Part shown: one piece after another, positions 7,932-16,758 of the stretch
Numbering within the stretch: the first letter of the stretch is position 1
Layout: each line of letters opens with the position of its first letter
From: Bacteroidota bacterium
GTDB taxonomy: Bacteria > Bacteroidota > JABWAT01
DNA length: 64,000 nucleotides
Assembly (NCBI GenBank): GCA_017303995.1
Contig: JAFLBE010000022.1
Span: forward strand, 1 to 64,000
Direction of reading: 5' to 3'
The notes under the pieces: model-generated
Database searches by the model: none
What the model was told of the DNA's origin: nothing
Seen by the model: only the letters and a program-made list of their open reading frames with translations
Translations under genes and position numbers: made by a program

Positions 7932-8906
7932 ATGACGCCAGATCAAGACTTACTTGCCCTCAGAAATTCGGTGGATCTCTACCTGAAGGGACTCGCCAAT
8001 GAAAATGAGCCGGAATCGCTCTATGAACCGATTCGCTATGTGCTCCACGCCCCGGGAAAACGAATCCGTCCCATTTTATCTTTGATTTCAGGGAAAATGG
8101 CCGGCGGACATGATTCGATTATTATGCCCGTTGCTGCAGCAGTTGAGGTTTTTCATAATTTTACTTTGGTTCATGACGACATTATGGATCATGCAGCCTC
8201 CCGGCGCGGAAATCCGACCGTTCATGTAAAATGGGACGAAAATGTAGCCATTCTTTCGGGCGATATGATGGTTGGGATGGCTTACCGGCTTCTTCTGTTT
8301 TCAGAAACTGAGCATCTGCGTGATGTGATTTCTGTTTTTCAGGATAGTGTTGATGCGGTTTGTGAAGGTCAGGCACTTGATAAGGAATTTGAAACCCGGC
8401 CTGTTGTTTCCATCCCCGAATATTTGACCATGATTGAAAAAAAGACCGCCTGGCTGATTTCAACCGCCCTTCGTATCGGGTGGGTTGCTGTTAACGGAAA
8501 AGATGGAACAGATAAAAAACTTCACAATCTGGCTATTTTGCTGGGTCGTGGCTTCCAGATTCAGGATGATTATCTCGATTTGATGGGCGATCAGGCTTCC
8601 TTCGGGAAATCAATCGGTGGCGACATTGTTGAAGGAAAAAAAACCTATTTGCTGCTTACGGCACTTGAACGTGCGGAAGGTGATGATAAACTTTTCGTCA
8701 GAAAAATCATGAACCGTGAAGTTGGCTTTGATCAGGTTCCTGCCGTCAGAGACATGTTTAAACGCCTTGGTGTTTTAGCAGAAACAGAAACTGTTATCAA
8801 TCAGACTTTTGAAGATACGTACAGTCTTTTGAAAGATTTTGAAGGTAACCAGGCATATGAAGTGCTTAAGCTTCAGATTGAACAAATTCTCAACCGGAAG
8901 TTCTAA
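7932..8906 (+). CDS. Polyprenyl diphosphate synthase (trans-isoprenyl diphosphate synthase family)
   Basis: The enzyme condenses isopentenyl diphosphate with allylic diphosphates to make C15-C40 chains for quinones, carotenoids or lipids. The 324-residue protein has both aspartate-rich motifs: 'HDDIMDHAASRRGNPTVH' with Asp82, Asp83 and Asp86 (first DDxxD and the following Arg pair), and 'QIQDDYLDLMGD' with Asp212, Asp213 and Asp216. The 'PGKRIRP' motif for substrate phosphate binding is at residues 43-49. Chain length cannot be fixed from the residues before the first motif without a structural comparison. The stop is 8 bp before the HPr gene, so it probably leads an operon with the two PTS genes. 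Confidence 0.92.
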   Translation: MTPDQDLLALRNSVDLYLKGLANENEPESLYEPIRYVLHAPGKRIRPILSLISGKMAGGHDSIIMPVAAAVEVFHNFTLVHDDIMDHAASRRGNPTVHVKWDENVAILSGDMMVGMAYRLLLFSETEHLRDVISVFQDSVDAVCEGQALDKEFETRPVVSIPEYLTMIEKKTAWLISTALRIGWVAVNGKDGTDKKLHNLAILLGRGFQIQDDYLDLMGDQASFGKSIGGDIVEGKKTYLLLTALERAEGDDKLFVRKIMNREVGFDQVPAVRDMFKRLGVLAETETVINQTFEDTYSLLKDFEGNQAYEVLKLQIEQILNRKF

Positions 8907-8914
8907 ACATAACT

Positions 8915-9181
8915 ATGATAGAAGCAGATGTACAGATAAAAAATAATGCAGGATTGCATACACGTCCGGCAGCAGCAATTGTAAAAATGGCATCCAGATA
9001 TAAAAGTGAGTTTTATATCACCAAGGATGGAATTGAAATCAACGGTAAATCGATCATTGGCGTCATGACTCTGGCTGCTGAAAAAGGCTCCTGGATGAAA
9101 TTGACCTTCGATGGGGCTGATGAAGAACAGGCAATTTCAGAAATGAAAGAATTGTTCGAAAACGGATTCGGAGAGCTTTAA
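8915..9181 (+). CDS. ptsH: Phosphocarrier protein HPr
   Basis: HPr is the small phosphocarrier that receives phosphate from enzyme I. At 88 residues it is of normal size. The active-site histidine is His15 in 'AGLHTRPAA', and Ser46 is present in 'INGKSIIGVM', the site that HPr kinase/phosphorylase modifies in Gram-positive and many Gram-negative bacteria. Its stop codon (9179-9181) is separated from the enzyme I start by one base. No sugar permease (EII) gene is in the window, so the pair may serve regulation rather than, or in addition to, sugar import. Confidence 0.95.
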   Translation: MIEADVQIKNNAGLHTRPAAAIVKMASRYKSEFYITKDGIEINGKSIIGVMTLAAEKGSWMKLTFDGADEEQAISEMKELFENGFGEL

Positions 9182-9182
9182 C

Positions 9183-10973
9183 ATGATCACCGATAAACCA
9201 GTGCTTGCCCATAATAAAGAACCTGAGCTGACTCAGGAAATCAGACTTAAGGGAGCTCCCGCTTCCCGGGGTTATGCTATCGGTCCTGCATTCCTGTTTA
9301 AACGGGACATTATCAACATTGATTACCGTACCATTGCGCCTGAAGAAGCCGAAGAAGAAAAAGATAAATTCCGCAAATCCATTGAGCAGTCAAATAAAGA
9401 ACTGATTAAGATTTCTACCATCACCCATCAGAAACTTGGTGAAGAATTCTCAGCCATATTTGATGCCCAGATCATGATGCTTTTTGATCCGGAAATCACC
9501 AAAATCATCATCCGTGAAATTGAACAGTCAAATTTTACTGCTGAAGCTGCAACTGATAAAGCCTTTAATCAGCAGATTGAACTGCTTAAAGCTGCTGCTA
9601 CCGACAGTTACCTTGCTCAGCGGATCACCGATCTCGAAGATGTAAAATTCAGAATTATCAGAAATCTGCAACGCGGAAAATTACTTTCCCATGTTGAAGA
9701 TTCCAGTGTTATCGTGGCTGATAATCTCACCCCTGCTGATATGATTCTGTTCTCCCGACAAAATATTGTGGGTATTGTTCTCGATTTTGGCGGACTCACT
9801 TCCCACGTGGCACTAATTGCCCGGTCACTCAATATTCCGCTTGTGATCGGTTTGCACAAAATCTCTGGTGTTGTGAAAAACGGCGATGAAGTAATTGTGG
9901 ATGGAATTGATGGAATCGCCATTGCCCGGCCGGCGCCGAACATTCTTGAAAAGTATCACAAGAAAATGGAGAAGTTCAGAAAATTCATTTCCATTTTTGA
10001 AAATGATATCAATGAACCTGCCATCACCCTCGACGGCAAACGAATCAACGTTTTAGCCAATATCGAATTCCGTGATGAAATTGGTGATATGGGAATTTGT
10101 GGCGCAGAAGGAATTGGTCTGTACCGGACGGAACATCTTTTCTTAAGCCGTGGCTATTTCCCGTCTGAAGATCATCAGTTTAAATATTATTCCAGTTTAT
10201 TTGATCTGGCTCAGGCCTGGCCGGTAACTATCCGGGCGTTTGATGTCGGTGGCGACAAAGTTCTTGAATCGAGCTTCCACGAAATGAATCCGTTTCTTGG
10301 CTGGCGCGGAATCAGAATCATGCTCGACCGGCCTGATATTTTCAAAAACCAGATCCGTGCCATTCTTCGGGCTTCTGTGGGCAAAAATGTGAAACTCATG
10401 TTTCCGATGATTCATAATCTCACCCAGGTTCATCAGATCAAAGAACTGATGGAAGAGATTTATACTGAGCTCGACAAAAAAGACATTCCGTATAAAAAAA
10501 TCCCGGTTGGCGTGATGATTGAAGTTCCGAGTGCCGTCATGGTTTCTGAAGAAATTGCCCGGGAAGTTGCCTTTTTCAGTATCGGGACCAATGACCTGAC
10601 TCAGTATACACTTGCTGTTGATCGGGGAAATGATATTATTTCTTCCCTGTACAAAGAGCTTGAACCTGCAGTCATCAGGCTGATTGATAAAACAATTCAG
10701 TCAGGACATCTTTCGAATATTCCGGTTTCGATTTGTGGTGAACTGGGTTCAAATATTCTGGCAACACCGTTACTCATCGGGATGGGGATTGATGACATCA
10801 GCGTCGTGATCCGCCGTGTACCTGAAGTTAAATATATTATTAAAAACCTTCGTGAATCAGATTGTGTAAAGCTGAAAAATGAAGTGCTGAAACTCGGAAC
10901 TGTTGCTGAAGTGGAAGCCCGGCTGAAATCCTGGCTGACCGAACACATGCCCCAGTTTTCGGGATATATCTGA
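9183..10973 (+). CDS. ptsI: PTS enzyme I (phosphoenolpyruvate-protein phosphotransferase)
   Basis: Enzyme I takes phosphate from phosphoenolpyruvate and passes it to His15 of HPr. The 596-residue protein has the HPr-binding and phosphohistidine domains in the N-terminal half, with the active His208 in 'GGLTSHVALIARS', and the PEP-binding TIM barrel in the C-terminal half, with 'GAEGIGLYRTEHLF', 'FFSIGTNDLTQYTLAVDRGN' and the catalytic Cys518 in 'VSICGELGSN'. It is 15-20 residues longer than E. coli enzyme I because of an extended N-terminus ('MITDKPVLAHNKEPELTQ'). It follows ptsH directly. The downstream gene is in a separate repeat-flanked unit. Confidence 0.95.
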   Translation: MITDKPVLAHNKEPELTQEIRLKGAPASRGYAIGPAFLFKRDIINIDYRTIAPEEAEEEKDKFRKSIEQSNKELIKISTITHQKLGEEFSAIFDAQIMMLFDPEITKIIIREIEQSNFTAEAATDKAFNQQIELLKAAATDSYLAQRITDLEDVKFRIIRNLQRGKLLSHVEDSSVIVADNLTPADMILFSRQNIVGIVLDFGGLTSHVALIARSLNIPLVIGLHKISGVVKNGDEVIVDGIDGIAIARPAPNILEKYHKKMEKFRKFISIFENDINEPAITLDGKRINVLANIEFRDEIGDMGICGAEGIGLYRTEHLFLSRGYFPSEDHQFKYYSSLFDLAQAWPVTIRAFDVGGDKVLESSFHEMNPFLGWRGIRIMLDRPDIFKNQIRAILRASVGKNVKLMFPMIHNLTQVHQIKELMEEIYTELDKKDIPYKKIPVGVMIEVPSAVMVSEEIAREVAFFSIGTNDLTQYTLAVDRGNDIISSLYKELEPAVIRLIDKTIQSGHLSNIPVSICGELGSNILATPLLIGMGIDDISVVIRRVPEVKYIIKNLRESDCVKLKNEVLKLGTVAEVEARLKSWLTEHMPQFSGYI

Positions 10974-10976
10974 GGG

Positions 10977-11015
10977 ATAGTGGTAAGTGCTCAGTGATAG
11001 GTGGTAGGTGATCAG
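10977..11015. repeat. 7-bp-period array (AGTGGTA/GGTGATC family)
   Basis: Five to six degenerate heptamers (AGTGGTA, AGTGCTC, AGTGATA, GGTGGTA, GGTGATC) follow the ptsI stop immediately. They belong to the same broad family as the TCACTxx arrays at 45247-45272, read on the other strand. Confidence 0.6.
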
Positions 11016-11139
11016 AAATTTTTTGATTGCGATGGACATTTGTAGAATTTGATTGGTTTCGATTCCCGGGTCAAAATATAAAGTGAGCAAGATATTTCAA
11101 CCAGAAGTGGGTTGATTGATATTGGTTTTCAGTGAAGGA

Positions 11140-11620
11140 ATCATGTCACCCTTTTAACCTGCGGTAAAGCCTTGGGCGTTGGGGTTTGATGATTCTTTTC
11201 CATTGGTATTTTCTATAATCCTGTCAGCCCTTCAGGCTTGAAACACCAAATTTCAATTGGTTGAAATTAAAACCCCGTAGGGGTGAAATGATTATAGGAA
11301 AATCAGTTCAATGGGAATATTTAACCCCATCGGGGTGGCATGATTATAGGGATTTTGCAATAAAAACAAGAACCCAAACCCTGAAAGGGTGACATAATAA
11401 TGGTATTCACCGAAGGAATAATGTCACCCCGATGGGGTTTGATGATTCTTTTCATTGGTGTTTTCTATAATCCTGTCAGCCCTTCAGGCTTGAAACACCA
11501 AATTTCAATTGGTTGAAATTACAACCCTGAAAGGGTGGAATAATTGTAGATAATCTGCTACAAAGGGAGAAAACCTAAACCCCATCGGGGTGACATGATA
11601 TTAATTTCTAAATAAATAAA
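11140..11620. repeat. REP/BIME cluster upstream of the RAYT gene
   Basis: This 480-bp stretch is a set of short palindromic units of the form AACCCCATCGGGGT followed by a conserved tail ATGATTATAG. Forward copies begin at about 11271, 11323 and 11377; an inverted copy is at 11419-11440; further partial copies lie at 11141 and near 11580. A longer module of about 95 bp, containing 'cccttcaggcttgaaacacc', occurs twice as a direct repeat (about 11184-11278 and 11434-11531). The spacer 10974-11635 holds no gene. Confidence 0.85.
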
Positions 11621-11635
11621 TTATGGAGTGATTTT

Positions 11636-12100
11636 ATGGTAGGCACCTTTTCTCAAATCTATGTTCAGGTGGTCTTCGCAGTAAACGGAAGAGAAAATTT
11701 ATTGCAAAAACCATGGCGTGATGACGTGTTCAAATATATTGCCGGAATTATAAAATCAAAGAATCAAAAATCCATTATTGTTAATGGAGTTGGCAACCAT
11801 GTCCATTTCTTGGTTGGGCTGAAACCCTCCATGTCACTTTCGGATCTTGTGAGGGATGTAAAGAATAATTCCAGTAATTTTATAAACGAGCAAAAATTTG
11901 TAGGGGGTAAATTTTCATGGCAAAATGGATTTGGCTCGTTTTCATATTCACATTCCCAATTAGATCAGGTTTACCAGTATATTCTAAATCAGGAACAGCA
12001 TCATAGAAATAAATCGTTTCGGGAAGAATATATTGGATTTTTAAAAAAATATGAGATTGAATTTGAAGAAAAATATTTGTTCGATTGGAATGAGGAATAA
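11636..12100 (+). CDS. REP-associated tyrosine transposase (RAYT), IS200-like Y1 family
   Basis: A 154-residue single-strand DNA endonuclease of the HUH Y1 transposase superfamily, thought to move or maintain REP sequences. The HUH motif is His55-Val-His57 in 'GVGNHVHFLVG', and the catalytic tyrosine is most likely Tyr115 with Gln119 four residues later in 'VYQYILNQEQHH', the Y-x3-Q spacing of IS608 TnpA. The gene is embedded in REP units on both sides, and its stop codon lies within the downstream REP unit (the 'GGAATAATGTCACCCC' word is shared with the upstream unit near 11415). The gene is intact. Single REP units elsewhere (58748-58774) suggest past dispersal. Confidence 0.9.
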   Translation: MVGTFSQIYVQVVFAVNGRENLLQKPWRDDVFKYIAGIIKSKNQKSIIVNGVGNHVHFLVGLKPSMSLSDLVRDVKNNSSNFINEQKFVGGKFSWQNGFGSFSYSHSQLDQVYQYILNQEQHHRNKSFREEYIGFLKKYEIEFEEKYLFDWNEE

Positions 12101-12290
12101 TGTCACCCCTATAGGGTTTGATGATTCTTTTCCAATGGTATTTTCTATAATCATATCAGCCCTTCAGGCTTGAATTGATGTCGGTGATTTTGGCGAAATT
12201 GCAAACCGTTCAGGCTTGAAACACCAATTGTGATTTGGGTGAAATTACAATCCCGTGGGGGTGGAATGATTATAGGAAAATCAGTTTCCA
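12089..12290. repeat. REP/BIME cluster downstream of the RAYT gene
   Basis: The cluster starts within the last codons of the transposase (inverted unit at 12089-12118), repeats the 'cccttcaggcttgaa' module near 12160 and again near 12212, and ends with a forward unit (CCCGTGGGGGTGGAATG, then ATTATAG) near 12252-12276. With the upstream cluster it brackets the RAYT gene almost symmetrically. Confidence 0.8.
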
Positions 12291-12377
12291 AATGAATATC
12301 CAACATCAAAAACCGATTATCTTCTTTGTAAATATTTTAATTCCAAGATCTTAATTTACGTTTACTTTCAAATACTG

Positions 12378-12396
12378 TTGATTATGAGATCATCAA
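12378..12396. promoter_or_regulatory. Candidate operator of the Crp-family gene (autoregulation)
   Basis: The 19-bp imperfect inverted repeat TTGATTATGAGATCATCAA has matching five-base arms TTGAT and ATCAA. It ends 43 bp before the ATG of the Crp-family regulator. Its TTG also stands 20 bases before TATATTCC, so it may overlap the promoter. Crp/Fnr proteins commonly regulate their own gene, but the arm spacing is wider than in a standard FNR box. Confidence 0.35.
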
Positions 12397-12439
12397 ATAG
12401 TATATTCCTGAATCACCAATCAGTCGGCAAGGGGAATTG

Positions 12440-13120
12440 ATGATAACAGTTGATCAGCTCAGAAATTTTTCGCTTTTTTCAGATCTCAAAGACGAAGATC
12501 TGAAAGTTATTCTTACTCAAATGACCATCAAGCAGTACAAAAAAGACAGTGTACTCGTCATCGAAGAAGAAGAAGCAACCGTCGTTTTCTTCATCATCAG
12601 CGGAAAAGTAAAGATTTCCCGGTTGAGTGAAGACGGCAGAGAAGTCATTTTATCCATTCTTGGAGATTTTGATTTCTTTGGAGAAATGGCGGTCATCGAT
12701 GGCTTTGCAAGGTCTGCCAACGCTGTTTGTATCAACGACTCCGAACTGATGGTCATCGATGCCCGTGATTTTATGGACATCCTCTACAAATTCCCTGATG
12801 TTCCCATCGCCCTCCTGCGTGAACTTGCCGTTCGTCTCAGAAAATCTGACAGTCAGATCAAATCACTTTCTCTGGGTGATGCAACCGGTCGTGTTGGTAA
12901 CACTCTTCTGCGTCTGGCCGATGATATCGGCATCATGGTTCAGGGCCGGGTAGAACTTCAGAACGTTCCGCTTCAGCAGGATCTGGCCAATATGGCCGGA
13001 ACATCCCGCGAAACCATTTCCCGTGTTCTTCACATGTTTATTGAAGAAGGCCTGATTGCCCGCGATGGCAACAAAATTTATCTTTTGGACTATAACAAGT
13101 TCAGAGAGTTGTTTGGTTAA
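12440..13120 (+). CDS. Crp/Fnr-family transcriptional regulator, cAMP-binding type
   Basis: A 226-residue regulator with an N-terminal cyclic-nucleotide-binding beta barrel and a C-terminal winged helix-turn-helix. The phosphate-binding cassette is intact: 'FFGEMAVIDGFARSANA' carries Glu82, Arg91 and Ser92, matching the GE-x-A...RSA pattern that binds cAMP in E. coli CRP. FNR's N-terminal cysteine cluster is missing (a single cysteine is present), so it is not an oxygen sensor of that kind. The recognition helix region is 'DLANMAGTSRETISRVLHMF'. I chose the ATG at 12440 over the TTG at 12437 because the AAGGGGA Shine-Dalgarno then has reasonable spacing. Its stop overlaps the next start by one base. 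Confidence 0.9.
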   Translation: MITVDQLRNFSLFSDLKDEDLKVILTQMTIKQYKKDSVLVIEEEEATVVFFIISGKVKISRLSEDGREVILSILGDFDFFGEMAVIDGFARSANAVCINDSELMVIDARDFMDILYKFPDVPIALLRELAVRLRKSDSQIKSLSLGDATGRVGNTLLRLADDIGIMVQGRVELQNVPLQQDLANMAGTSRETISRVLHMFIEEGLIARDGNKIYLLDYNKFRELFG

Positions 13121-13947
13121 TGATCAGAGGGAGTTTTCACAACCACACCCGCTTTTCGGATGGGAAATACTCCCCTGAACAGGTTCTAAAAAAATATAAA
13201 TCCCGGAAATATACCCACGTTTCCATCACCGATCATGATAACACCGGTGCCTACCCCGAAACGCTCGACATTGCTTCAACGCTTGGTTTAACTATTTATC
13301 CCGGACTCGAATTTTCAAGTCAGTTCCTTGAATTTTCTGAATGTCATATTATCGGACTCAACATTCGCTTTGAAGGTGATGACCTCCGTAACTATGAAGA
13401 TCAGATTCTTGGCGGCAGACGCCGGCGTGCCGAATTAATCGTTTCCCGAATCAAGGAAATGGGTGTTGATCTTGAGGAAGAAATTACCGATCAGCTTTAT
13501 AATAACCCCAGTGTAGGCCGGCCCCATATTGCTGCTATTCTGGTTGGAAAAGGGGTTGTGAAAACCGCTCAGGATGCTTTTCAGAAATACTTATTACCCG
13601 GTCGCCCGCTGTACGTGAAAAAGGAGCAATGGGATGTTGCCCGTGTGATCTCTTTTATAAATAACCTGGGTGGTAAATCAATTTTATGTCACCCGAATAA
13701 TCAATTTTCTGAGGATCAGGTTAAAGAGCTTATTGGTATGGGGCTTAACGGGATTGAGGTTATTCACCCGTTGCATAAACTTAAATATGCAAAACAATGG
13801 CGCACCTTTGCCCAAAAAAATAATCTGATAATTTCTGGTGGTGCAGATTACCACGGAATTGAAAAATCTGAAGACAAGGCGATGAGCCGTTATTATCTTG
13901 AAGGTGATGATGTGGTGAAGCTGGTAAAAGCAGTGGAGCGGAACTGA
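13120..13947 (+). CDS. PHP-domain metal-dependent phosphoesterase (RNase AM/TrpH-like)
   Basis: A 275-residue member of the PHP family, which includes nucleoside bisphosphate phosphatases and 5'-3' exonucleases such as YciV/RNase AM. Metal ligands are visible in order: 'FHNHTRFSDGKYSPE' (His-x-His and Asp near residues 6-14), 'SITDHDNTGAY' (Asp-His, about 40-45), Glu in 'GLEFSS', 'SILCHPNN', and 'ISGGADYHG' at the end. The start codon overlaps the stop of the Crp-family gene, so the two are translationally coupled. Its substrate is not known; a nucleotide or RNA-end phosphatase is most likely. Confidence 0.88.
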   Translation: MIRGSFHNHTRFSDGKYSPEQVLKKYKSRKYTHVSITDHDNTGAYPETLDIASTLGLTIYPGLEFSSQFLEFSECHIIGLNIRFEGDDLRNYEDQILGGRRRRAELIVSRIKEMGVDLEEEITDQLYNNPSVGRPHIAAILVGKGVVKTAQDAFQKYLLPGRPLYVKKEQWDVARVISFINNLGGKSILCHPNNQFSEDQVKELIGMGLNGIEVIHPLHKLKYAKQWRTFAQKNNLIISGGADYHGIEKSEDKAMSRYYLEGDDVVKLVKAVERN

Positions 13948-14012
13948 GTCTGACTAACAACTCTTGCGGTTGAAGCATTTTAACTTTTTAAATACACAGG
14001 AATTTTCCGGAT

Positions 14013-14498
14013 ATGGAAAAAAATACAGAGATTTTGAATATAGAAGGCCAATTTTCGGGGGAAGGGAAAAAATTTGCCATTGTAGTTTCCCGATTTAATG
14101 AGGTTCTTTGTGAACGACTGCTGAAAGGTGCTGTTCAAGGTTTTCTCAGACATCAGGTTTTACCTGAAAATCTAACCATCATCCGTTGTCCCGGTGCATT
14201 TGAACTTCCGCTTGCGGCAAAAAAAGCTGCGGAAACCAAAAGGTTTGATGCGGTGGTCTGTTTGGGTGCAGTTGTCAGAGGAGATACCCCGCATTTTGAT
14301 TTTGTTGCCGGTGAATGTGCTTCCGGAATTCGCCAGGTTGCCCTTGAAACGGGTTTACCTGTAATTTTCGGGGTGCTAACCACAAACACTGAAGAACAGG
14401 CCTGGCAGCGGGCCGGTGTTGGTGGCGGAAACAAAGGATATGATGCCGCCTTGACAGCAATTGAAATGGCCAATTTAATTCAAAAGATCGGATCCTGA
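14013..14498 (+). CDS. ribH: 6,7-dimethyl-8-ribityllumazine synthase
   Basis: The enzyme makes lumazine, the riboflavin precursor, from an amino-ribityl pyrimidine and dihydroxybutanone phosphate. The 161-residue protein has the substrate site 'VVSRFNEVLCERLLKGA', 'RCPGAFELPLAAKKAA', 'CLGAVVRGDTPHFDFVAGE' with catalytic His94, and 'PVIFGVLTTNTEEQAWQRAG'. Length is normal. The other riboflavin genes are absent from the window. It follows the PHP gene by 65 bp, a gap in which no FMN riboswitch was recognised, and precedes the propeller gene by 4 bp. Confidence 0.95.
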   Translation: MEKNTEILNIEGQFSGEGKKFAIVVSRFNEVLCERLLKGAVQGFLRHQVLPENLTIIRCPGAFELPLAAKKAAETKRFDAVVCLGAVVRGDTPHFDFVAGECASGIRQVALETGLPVIFGVLTTNTEEQAWQRAGVGGGNKGYDAALTAIEMANLIQKIGS

Positions 14499-14502
14499 TT
14501 TC

Positions 14503-16758
14503 ATGGTGTTTGCCCGACTGTTTTTCCTACTATTTTTTCTGATTCCAGTTATGGGGTTTGCACAGCTTCTTTCCTGGCACAGTAAGTTTTCTCCGAATAA
14601 CGTGACTGATCTGGCATGGTTTAACAACCAATGGTATGCCGGAACGCAATCCGGACTCATTCATTTCGATCCGCTTTCCCCTGAAAATACAGTTTCAATT
14701 TCCAAGGAAGACGGACTTTCTTCGGTTTACATAACTGCACTGGTTACTGATTCCGTTCGGAATCAGTTAATAATTGGATATCAAAACGGTGAACTTCAGT
14801 TTTTATCTGCAGAAACAGGTGAATTTAAATCGGTTTCAGACATTCGAACCAGTAAAAATTATTCAAACAAACAAATAAACCGGCTTGTTGTGAGAAATAA
14901 CAAACTTTGGATAGCAACAGAGTTTGGCGTGGTCATTTACAATCTGGATGAGCGTTTTTTCGAAGTTGATTTTTCAAGGATCGCAGACCAGTCTACCATC
15001 AGAATCAATGATATTGAATTTCAATTTGACCGGATCTGGCTGGCGTCGTCTCTGGGTGTCTATTCTGCTTCGGTTTCAGAAGATAATTTAAAAAATCCAG
15101 CAGTTTGGTCACTTCTCGCTGGTATTCCAAAAAATGTGGCATCTTCACTTTACAAATCGGGCGATTCTCTATATATCGGAATGGCAACGGGTCTTTACCG
15201 CTATAACGGTATTCTTACTCAATCATTAACGTCATGGACCTCGTCTGCGGTACTTGATATTGCCATGTCAAAGCCAGACACCCTCTTTTTGCTCACCAAC
15301 AGGACGGGAACTGAAGAGTGGAAAATCCTCAAATTCACTCCTTCAGGTTCACTTCTAAAAACAACTGCAGTTGAAAACGGAAGCAGACTTAGCGGATCAT
15401 CTTCTGGTATCGCCTGCGGATCAACAACTGCCGGGGTTTTTAACGGAACGACTTCAGGCTGGTTTGCTCTTTCCGGAATGTCCTTCAGTTCAGTTTCAGA
15501 CCTGAAATATGACGGGAAAAACTATGTTGGATCGTCTGGAAAAGGAAATAAAGGATTTATGGTTCGAGATTCAAATGGGGAATATAATGTAAATCGATCT
15601 GGCTATCCTGAAATTCCGCTTGTAGAAGGTTTTTACGGAGTCACTTATTATGAAGGGAAACCCTTGGTTGCAACCTGGGGCGGCGGTCTAATTGAAGTGA
15701 ATCCGGATCGATCGATTACCCTGATCAACAACAAAAATTCTGGACTGGTGGGAATCCTGGGCGATGCTGATTTTGTGACGACCATTGATCTGAACGTTGA
15801 TCAGAATGGGGATCTCTGGATTTTAAATTATGTTCCCACCGATGGCAAAGCCCTTAAGGTGAAACGAAAAGGAAAATCGTGGACACAACTTGGTGGTTTT
15901 TCCTTCCCCGGAAACTCAGGCAATAGTTTCAAAAAACACTGGATCGACCCGTTTGGCAATCACTGGCTTGAAGCAGTTTCAGTTGAAGGACATCCAACAG
16001 TTGGTCTTCTGGTTTATTCTGAAAGTGGCACCCCTGATGTGCTTTCTGACGATAAATATGTGGTACTCACCAATAAACCCGGAACCGGAAATTTGCCTTC
16101 AACCGAAATTAATGATGTTGCTTTTGATGGATCAGGCGCGGCCTGGATTGCGACTCCGGCTGGAATATCTGTACTTTACAATGCAAATTACATTCTTTCA
16201 CAGACAGGAAGTATCAATGCCGTACCTGTCTACTCAATCCAGAATGAATTGGTAAAATCAGTATTTGTCGATGTTTCGGGAAAAAAATGGATTGCCCTTG
16301 AATCGGGAATTGTTGTTTTATCTGAACAGTCTGAACAAATTGAAACCATTTATACGGCTACCAATTCAGACCTTTTATCAAACTCAATTTCAAAGTTGCT
16401 TTATAATGAAGAATCAGGTGAGGTTTATGCACTTACCGATTTTGGTCTCAGTATTTTCAACAGCCCCAAAATTAAAGGTGCAACAAATCCTGAAACACCG
16501 GTTATTTATCCGAATCCATTTTTACCGGAGCAACATCATTCAGTTTGGCTGACTGGTCTTTCAAAGGATTCTGAAGTACTCATCATGAATATGGCTGGAA
16601 AAATAATCAGAAAGCTTGCGCCGGTTTCCGGATTTGTAAACTCATGGGATGGTCGTGATTCTGACGGAAATCTGGTTTCTTCAGGAATTTATATTATTTC
16701 TTACCGGGATCAGGGAAAAGAAAAAGCAACAACCGGGAAGGTGGCGGTGATCAGATGA
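14503..16758 (+). CDS. PorZ-like two-domain beta-propeller protein with type IX sorting domain
   Basis: A 751-residue secreted protein. Residues 1-20 are a signal peptide. About 25-640 form propeller blades of the two-component-regulator type ('QWYAGTQSGLIHFD', 'NKLWIATEFGVVIYN', 'GDLWILNYVPTDG', 'GAAWIATPAGISVLYN'). The C-terminal 85 residues begin with 'VIYPNPFLPEQHHSVWL' and end 'GIYIISYRDQGKEKATTGKVAVIR', a FlgD-like or type IX sorting domain. PorZ, a surface part of the type IX secretion machine, has this same arrangement and length, so a PorZ role is possible; a generic surface propeller cannot be excluded. It follows ribH by 4 bp and overlaps the aldo/keto reductase start by 4 bp. Confidence 0.7.
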   Translation: MVFARLFFLLFFLIPVMGFAQLLSWHSKFSPNNVTDLAWFNNQWYAGTQSGLIHFDPLSPENTVSISKEDGLSSVYITALVTDSVRNQLIIGYQNGELQFLSAETGEFKSVSDIRTSKNYSNKQINRLVVRNNKLWIATEFGVVIYNLDERFFEVDFSRIADQSTIRINDIEFQFDRIWLASSLGVYSASVSEDNLKNPAVWSLLAGIPKNVASSLYKSGDSLYIGMATGLYRYNGILTQSLTSWTSSAVLDIAMSKPDTLFLLTNRTGTEEWKILKFTPSGSLLKTTAVENGSRLSGSSSGIACGSTTAGVFNGTTSGWFALSGMSFSSVSDLKYDGKNYVGSSGKGNKGFMVRDSNGEYNVNRSGYPEIPLVEGFYGVTYYEGKPLVATWGGGLIEVNPDRSITLINNKNSGLVGILGDADFVTTIDLNVDQNGDLWILNYVPTDGKALKVKRKGKSWTQLGGFSFPGNSGNSFKKHWIDPFGNHWLEAVSVEGHPTVGLLVYSESGTPDVLSDDKYVVLTNKPGTGNLPSTEINDVAFDGSGAAWIATPAGISVLYNANYILSQTGSINAVPVYSIQNELVKSVFVDVSGKKWIALESGIVVLSEQSEQIETIYTATNSDLLSNSISKLLYNEESGEVYALTDFGLSIFNSPKIKGATNPETPVIYPNPFLPEQHHSVWLTGLSKDSEVLIMNMAGKIIRKLAPVSGFVNSWDGRDSDGNLVSSGIYIISYRDQGKEKATTGKVAVIR

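Noticed and set aside
11140-12290. Possible CRISPR array
   Set aside because: The units are palindromic REPs in both orientations with irregular spacing, around a transposase gene.
13948-14012. FMN riboswitch before ribH
   Set aside because: The gap is only 65 bp and shows none of the conserved RFN paired elements.
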